Origin: Cunninghamella blakesleeana
Lineage: Eukaryota; Mucoromycota; Mucoromycetes; Mucorales; Cunninghamellaceae
Reading direction: 5' to 3'
DNA: 64,000 bases
Assembly (NCBI GenBank): GCA_017871115.1
Contig: JAFCIZ010000005.1
Location: 372,001-436,000, forward strand
The position numbers and the translations under genes were made by a program. Below, piece by piece: positions 58,390 to 64,000 of the stretch (its first letter is position 1; each line of letters starts with the position of its first letter). Under the pieces are notes generated by a model. It saw nothing but the letters and a program-made list of their open reading frames with translations. It made no database searches and was not told where the DNA came from.

Positions 58390-58931
58390 AGATGAGGATT
58401 AGAATAAAAGTAAAGTAAAAAGGAAGAGATAAAAAAATTTCCTTTTATCTTTAAAAAAACCCCCCATGAAGTCGGAAATTCAATTTTCTCTTGAACAACT
58501 TTACAATAATTATTGTGATGAGAAGAGTTATTTTTATAAAAACCGTTTCTGTGTGCATGTGCCAATGCCAGGTTTAATTAATGACACCTTTTTTATTCAT
58601 TAGTTCTTTTTTTTTTTGGGCAATTTAAAAAAATATTTTAGATGATTTATTTTAAAGTAATAAAAATTTCTTTTACTGAAATTTCATTTAATAAGCATCA
58701 TCCCCGACATCACATAAATATAGTTAGCTCTTAGCTCTAAAAAAAGTGTATACGTTGTGTATGTAAATGAAATGTTTATGAAAACTACAAAAATCATAAA
58801 TATGTTTTTTGAACTATGCAAAAAGTAATAAAAATTAAAAACCCGAAAGTTTTAAAACTTTAATGTTCATCTAGAGTTTATTATAAATACTTTATTTTTT
58901 TTTCTTTTGTATTTTTATATATTCATTAACA
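58390..58931. other. spacer between the tandem repeat and the 58932 gene
   Basis: Promoter side of the decaying gene. A minus-strand frame with HAHRNGFYKNNSSHHNNY (about 58485-58565) is unsupported. Confidence 0.4.
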
Positions 58932-59975
58932 ATGGACTTAAACCATAATTATATCTATGATGGGGATAGTGAAACTCTAGCTTATTTTTCCATTCATCCC
59001 ATTAGTAAGTGGAATTTTTACGATTTTAAATCATTTTTTAGTTCTAATAAAGCACGAAAAACTAACGAAAAAGGCTTAAAGGTCATGTATCGACAAGCAT
59101 TAATTAATATTATGGATAGCCCAAATATATCAAAAAATGTTAAAGAATATATTGACTCCTTACTGAAAAAGGTAATACAGGTTAATTGTATACTATTAAT
59201 CTAGCTACAAACTAATATGGTTGTACTTGCTTTTATAAAACATTTTGTTGGTAGGGAAAAGAAAAAGAAAATCTTATCAATACACAATACAATTTTGGAA
59301 ATGGAAATATATTTTTTCAAAACAGCAATAAAACTCCTGCAGAAGTAACTATATTCATAATAAGGATAGTATATAACCACTATATATAAAAATATATCTA
59401 ATAACATTTACTTGATTTGATTTATTTATTTATTTATTTAGGAATACTATTGGCAACAGCAGCAGCAGCAGCAGCCACAAGGGCAAGAACAAATATCTGA
59501 GGATGATTTAGAGCTTCAGCTTCAGAAAGATCTGAAAGATGATCTACTAGAAGAAAACCTTGATAATGACTATAAAAATGACTCATACCCTAACAGCTTT
59601 CGTATGGCCATATTCAAATATATGTATTGTCTTGTATGTATAGTCTAGCGTAAATCAAAAAAAAAAAAAAGTAAATAGAGTGAATTCTTAACTATTACTA
59701 ACTCTATTTTTTTATTCCTTTTTGCTTTTTAGGTAAACAATAAGCCTATTGAATCCATTGATACTATTACCGCTAGTCTGTGAGATGAATTACCAGAATC
59801 TGATACTACCGTTTTAGATAGGTTTTCACTAACACTGCTTGATGATTGGAAAAGTATAAAAACAATCGACTTTGAACAAGGACAGTTGTTAAGGTAATAT
59901 AAAATCAAATTCAATTAAGCATGTATAGTTGTGAAATTGCAAAACTCTTTTTTGAGCGACAATAATAATAACAAT

Positions 59976-60011
<36 letters not shown>

Positions 60012-61408
60012 TTATGCTTATCGAGGATTATCAATATGTCAAACAAAAAAAATCCTATATTGAAAAAAATTGATCAGCAAAAGCTGAATTCATATGACCA
60101 TATCAGATCTCTACCATTATTTATCATGCAGGATAATATCATGGAATTCATTAGCAATATAATTAAGGTAAATTATAAATTATTGACTTTAAATAAGTTA
60201 TTCTTAACTAAGGATTGTCTTAATTTTGATTCTTCAAATACATTTATATTTATATATGGCTATTAAAAACCCAAAAGAATCAAAAAAAAATTTTAGTATG
60301 GATTACAGAACAAAAATTACAAGCATTAAGGGATGAAGATAATGATGAATATATTCGTGTAATTGAAATCTTTGATTATATGTGAGTGTATTTATATTTG
60401 TATTTTTAGAAATAATCAAACATGTATTTATGTATGAAGTTTTAACACGAATATTTACGTTTTAGAATAACAAATATTAATATATTCAAATCCTATGACA
60501 AAAAATCCTCTGAGCTTCATTATTTCAATCCTCTGTATACTATATTAAACATCCTCTTCCGTGATACAGGTATAAATCTAATCATGTAAGTTATTGGTAA
60601 ATACTGTTTGTACATATATAATTGATTAACCAATATATTATTTTATTTTTGTTTTTATATTTATTCAGGGGAGAAAGTTGCTCAATATCAAGTAAACACG
60701 CAAGGACCATTGCCGAAAAATATAATTTAAATTTAAAAACGGAACAGATTCGAGGAAGAAAGATTGACATGATATTAAAATATATGAATATGGAACTCTG
60801 CGCGTTGGAATGGAAATCAACTTCTACTACTACAACTACTCAAATTAAACAACAAACGAAAAATTTGCGCGTAAACAAATGTATATTGAGCGATTTGACT
60901 CTATTACTTGATGACGATACTGGCGAAATATTTTGTATGGAGTGGATAGGTAAGTATTTATGAGATAAAACAAAAATAAAATATAATTTATAGGAATAAA
61001 ATATGTAAATGGTTTTTTACCTTTCTTTTTGTAGGTTAACTAGGCTTTACCGGCTGCCTATATAAAATAAAGGCCATTAATGGAGTTACCATAACATCTG
61101 ATGTATATGATTTATTTATGCCAACTCATATATTAGAAATCGAGGATTTTAGAGAAACAATTAAAGCGTTATTATATATAAAAGTAAGCGGAATAAATGA
61201 GTGTATTTATGCATTCTGTTAAAAATGATTGTTCTAAGTATATTTGTTACTGTTTCAGAATTTTTATGTGGATATTAGTTATAAAATTCATAGTAAATGT
61301 ACAAGAATAGGAAGAAAACGCTTAATTGATAGTGTATATCAATGTTCCTCAGCGCCCCCTTCACGCAGTCCATCACCACATACCTTTTTTTCTCCAAAAC
61401 GTGGATGA
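58932..61408 (+). pseudogene. decaying multi-exon gene of an unrecognised family
   Basis: Exons can be traced with good splice sites: 58932-59171, 59255-59344, 59442-59633, 59733-59893, 60011-60167, about 60296-60380, 60467-60587, 60669-60949, about 61036-61183 and 61260-61408. Exon 4 has an in-frame TGA (59781-59783) between ITASL and DELPES. The exon starting near 61036 reads G-stop-LGFTGCLY because of a TAA, and the join before the sixth exon is out of frame. Recognisable blocks are ISKWNFYDFKSFF, a poly-Gln run, SCSISSKHA, the charged core EQIRGRKIDMILKY with LCALEWKS, NLRVNKCILSDL, and a C-terminus SAPPSRSPSPH. The GRKIDM...EWK pattern suggests a lineage-specific fungal family, but I cannot name a function. 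Few lesions means recent loss. Confidence 0.6.
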
Positions 61409-62302
61409 TACATTCTCCAATAGTTAGTGTGTAGGCGAATTGTATGCTAAATTTATATTATATTGATTCATACAATTTTAATATGTAATAAGTGTTATGT
61501 TATACTCATTTTTATATGTATTAATACAAATAGCTACTAAAAAAGGATGTAATAAAATTAGTATTTTAGTGTTGATTTAAAACAAAAGTACTATTAGAGT
61601 AAAGTACAAATCAGTGAAAGAATTTTAAAAAAGAATTATTGGACCTTATTTCAAACAAACTATATTTTTCATACCAAGAGTATATCTATTATGATAAGCA
61701 TTATTTTTACTATTATTATGTATATTTATACATATATAGTGTAGTATAATGACCTAATTTATATTTATTTGAATTAATGAAATATTATTTGGCGTTATAA
61801 TTATTATTGTACTATTTTTGGCGTTTTTCTTTTTTAATTTTTGGTACGAGATCTTTTTTTTTACTTAAAAAAATAAAATAATTTTGTTGTATAATAATAC
61901 TAGATTATAAGTATATTTTTTTGAATTGATAGTGGATTTATTAGCTTTATCATTATTTATTATTTATTATATACCCTTTATGGTTTCTCGCTAGTAGTTG
62001 ACTTTAAAAATGCTGCCACTGGCAACTTTATACTTTTTTTTGATAATCATCTTTTACTCCTGGTAATGGGTTTTTGTAGTTGTTAGTGTTTTATTATTTT
62101 TGCTTAGTTTTTTTTTATTCAACTTGATACTTAAAAATTTATTATACAAAAAAAGAATATTTAAATAATGAAAAACTTACACAAATAATTTATTAATATT
62201 ATATTTAAATTTATACATCCAAAACAATATATATATATTCTATTCTATATGAATCACTTAATACTTTTTAATACAGGGAAAATTATAAATATATAATTTT
62301 GA
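61409..62302. other. 894-bp spacer
   Basis: Includes the 3' flank of the 4CL-like gene (62140-62290), which has a copy at 57040-57180. No gene seen. Confidence 0.55.
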
Positions 62303-63041
62303 TCACAATTTTGATTTATTGCTTTGTTGTTCTTGTTCTTGTTTGATTTGATCTTTCAATACACGTCGAAGTACTTTTCCTGAGGCTGTCTTTGGAATAG
62401 TATCGGTAAAACGGATTTCTCTGATTTGTTTAAAGGAAGCTACGCGACTTTTAACGTATTGCATAAGTTCATTGGCTGTTTTGTCATTAGCTTCCACTCC
62501 AGGTTTAAGGACTACATAGGCTCTAGGAATTTCAGTAGCTTCTTTTTCATCATACACACCAACCACCGCACAATCTGTTACAATAGGTGATTTAATCTTT
62601 TTAAAGATAATAATAATAAATAAGTTATATTAACTATTATTTTTGTGAACCAAATTGTAAACTGTTTTGTTTTATATTAACTTACAAGAATACCATCTAA
62701 CTCGGCGGGAGGAACCTTTTTAATTATTATTTTTTAAGAAAAAGAAAAAAGAAGATAGTAAATATATATTATTACTTGGTAAAACATTAAATATTTATAA
62801 ATATATATGTAATTTTAAAATATTCATACCTGGAAACCTTTATACTTGATTAATTCCTTAATACGATCAACAATATAGAATCTTCCTTGATCATCAACTT
62901 TAGCAATATCGCCAGTATGTAACCATCCGTCTTTATCAATTGTATTTGCTGTTGCTTCGGGATTATCGATATAACCCTATATAATAAATAATACATGAAT
63001 ATATTTTCATTTATTTAATTGCACAATTGCACGCATGGGCT

Positions 63042-63084
<43 letters not shown>

Positions 63085-64000
63085 TATCTATATGATCATA
63101 TTATATTAGTATTGCTTTACCAACATCATATTAGGCCCACGTGCCCAAAGCTCTCCAGTTTCACCCTTTTTAGCATCTGATTAAAAAAAGGTAATTGATT
63201 ATATAAAGTATAAATTAATAAATAAATATATACTTGTAATTCAATAATATATATGTATATAGATATGTATACATCTTTTTTTATTCATATCATTTTTTTT
63301 TTTTTAATTTTTTTAATTTTTTTACCTGATCCATCTTCTTTTACTAATCGAACGGTGACATTAGGTAAAACAACACCACATGAACCTAATAATAATATTA
63401 TACAAATATATATATAAGTATCTTTTAATTTTTTTTATCTATTTATTTTAAAATCGCTTCATTATTATTATTATTACCAGGAACGCTCTCTTTTGCAACC
63501 TCGATTGTGACAATAGGAGAAGTTTCGGTCATACCATAACCTTGAATTACAGCAACAGAATTAAATCTAGCACCAAATTGTTCAGACAATTCTTTAGAGA
63601 GAGGAGCAGCAGCACAAAAAACAATTTTTAAACTTGATAAATCATAGTTTTTCACCCGAGGATCTTTAGCAAGTAGTAAAATAACAGGAGGAACAAGCCA
63701 TGCATAATTGATACGGTATTTTTGAACGGCAGCCATATATTCTAACAAATCAAATTGTGCCATCATATAAACTGGACTACCTCGGCGAAGAGAAACTTCA
63801 AGCACAACAAATAATGCATACATATGAAATAAAGGTAAAAAATTAATAGCTGATTTTTCTTTTACATGTGGGAAGTTATATTCATCCAAGGTTAAATACT
63901 GAATTGTTGTTGTGATAGAGTTGTATTGACTATATAAATATTATTTTTTAAAAAGGAAAAAGAAATATAAATGGAAAGTAAATATATATTCTTCAAAGGC
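62303..64000 (-). CDS. 4-coumarate-CoA-ligase-like acyl-CoA synthetase with PTS1, 5' end outside the window
   Basis: Six exons within the window: 63929-63478, 63385-63326, 63176-63121, 62976-62830, 62715-62686 and 62596-62303 (1039 nt, about 346 aa); the N-terminal part lies beyond 64000. ANL-superfamily motifs: [21 protein letters not shown] (A5), [29 protein letters not shown] (A7), [20 protein letters not shown] (A8) and [11 protein letters not shown] (A10, catalytic Lys). The last three residues are Ser-Lys-Leu, a canonical peroxisomal targeting signal. The enzyme should activate a carboxylic acid to its CoA thioester in peroxisomes; fungal 4CL-like enzymes usually act on fatty or aromatic acids. 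The exon encoding [10 protein letters not shown] is just 30 nt. Confidence 0.92.

Noticed and set aside
59781..59783. In-frame TGA as possible selenocysteine codon
   Set aside because: A second stop (TAA) and a phase mismatch occur in the same gene and no SECIS-like hairpin is evident, so decay is simpler.
1..64000. CRISPR arrays, bacterial operons or phage elements
   Set aside because: None seen; genes are spliced eukaryotic nuclear genes throughout.

Overview
The window is nuclear DNA of an intron-rich, very AT-rich eukaryote. Almost every gene is split by short GT-AG introns of roughly 40-150 nt, and spacers are full of poly-A/T, (TA)n and (TAA)n runs. Gene content points to an early-diverging fungus, most likely Mucoromycota (Mucorales-like): two cytochrome P450 families in several copies, a UAF/Rrn5-like factor, Lrp1/C1D, a small CNNM/Mam3 protein, DUF2015 and DUF1647-type proteins, and a peroxisomal 4-coumarate-CoA-ligase-like enzyme. 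The phylum is an inference from the proteins. I joined exons by hand from splice signals and checked them by reading frame: for every gene called intact the exon lengths sum to a multiple of three.

Layout. 0.6-9.8 kb, minus strand: a Treslin/Sld3-like replication initiation factor, an Rrn5-like SANT protein and a PASK-like kinase. 9.8-12.0 kb: mostly empty, with one possible small gene or remnant. 12.0-22.8 kb: three tandem P450 genes (A, B, C) with identical eight-exon structures; A and B are almost identical even in introns. 23.3-28.1 kb: a 15-exon kinesin-like gene with degenerate motor motifs, divergent from an unrecognised gene. 28.8-36.9 kb: a DUF1647-like membrane protein, a CNNM/Mam3 protein, a DUF2015 protein and Lrp1/C1D. 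37.7-49.2 kb: a gene relic, then P450 D (+) and its paralogue E (-), convergent and enclosing a coiled-coil gene and an HSL-type esterase. 49.2-54.1 kb: a gene desert. 54-56.9 kb: UBC12 (NEDD8 E2) and TIM13. 57-64 kb: a deleted 4CL pseudogene, a structured 229-bp tandem repeat, a decaying multi-exon gene, and the 3' part of a 4CL-like gene ending in a peroxisomal SKL signal.

The most striking signal is a set of ultra-short exons. Two consecutive exons of 6 and 4 nt lie just after the kinesin P-loop. A 4-nt exon in P450 D and E completes the A-G of the AGHDTT oxygen-binding motif, and a 9-nt exon sits in the haem loop of the same genes. A 14-nt exon encodes the VIPQ part of the CNNM DUF21 domain, and a 22-nt exon sits at the start of the I-helix motif in P450s A-C. 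Each is forced by reading frame plus conserved protein motifs, and simple ORF tracks miss all of them. The genes look like ordinary housekeeping and metabolic genes; no cluster with one joint function is evident.
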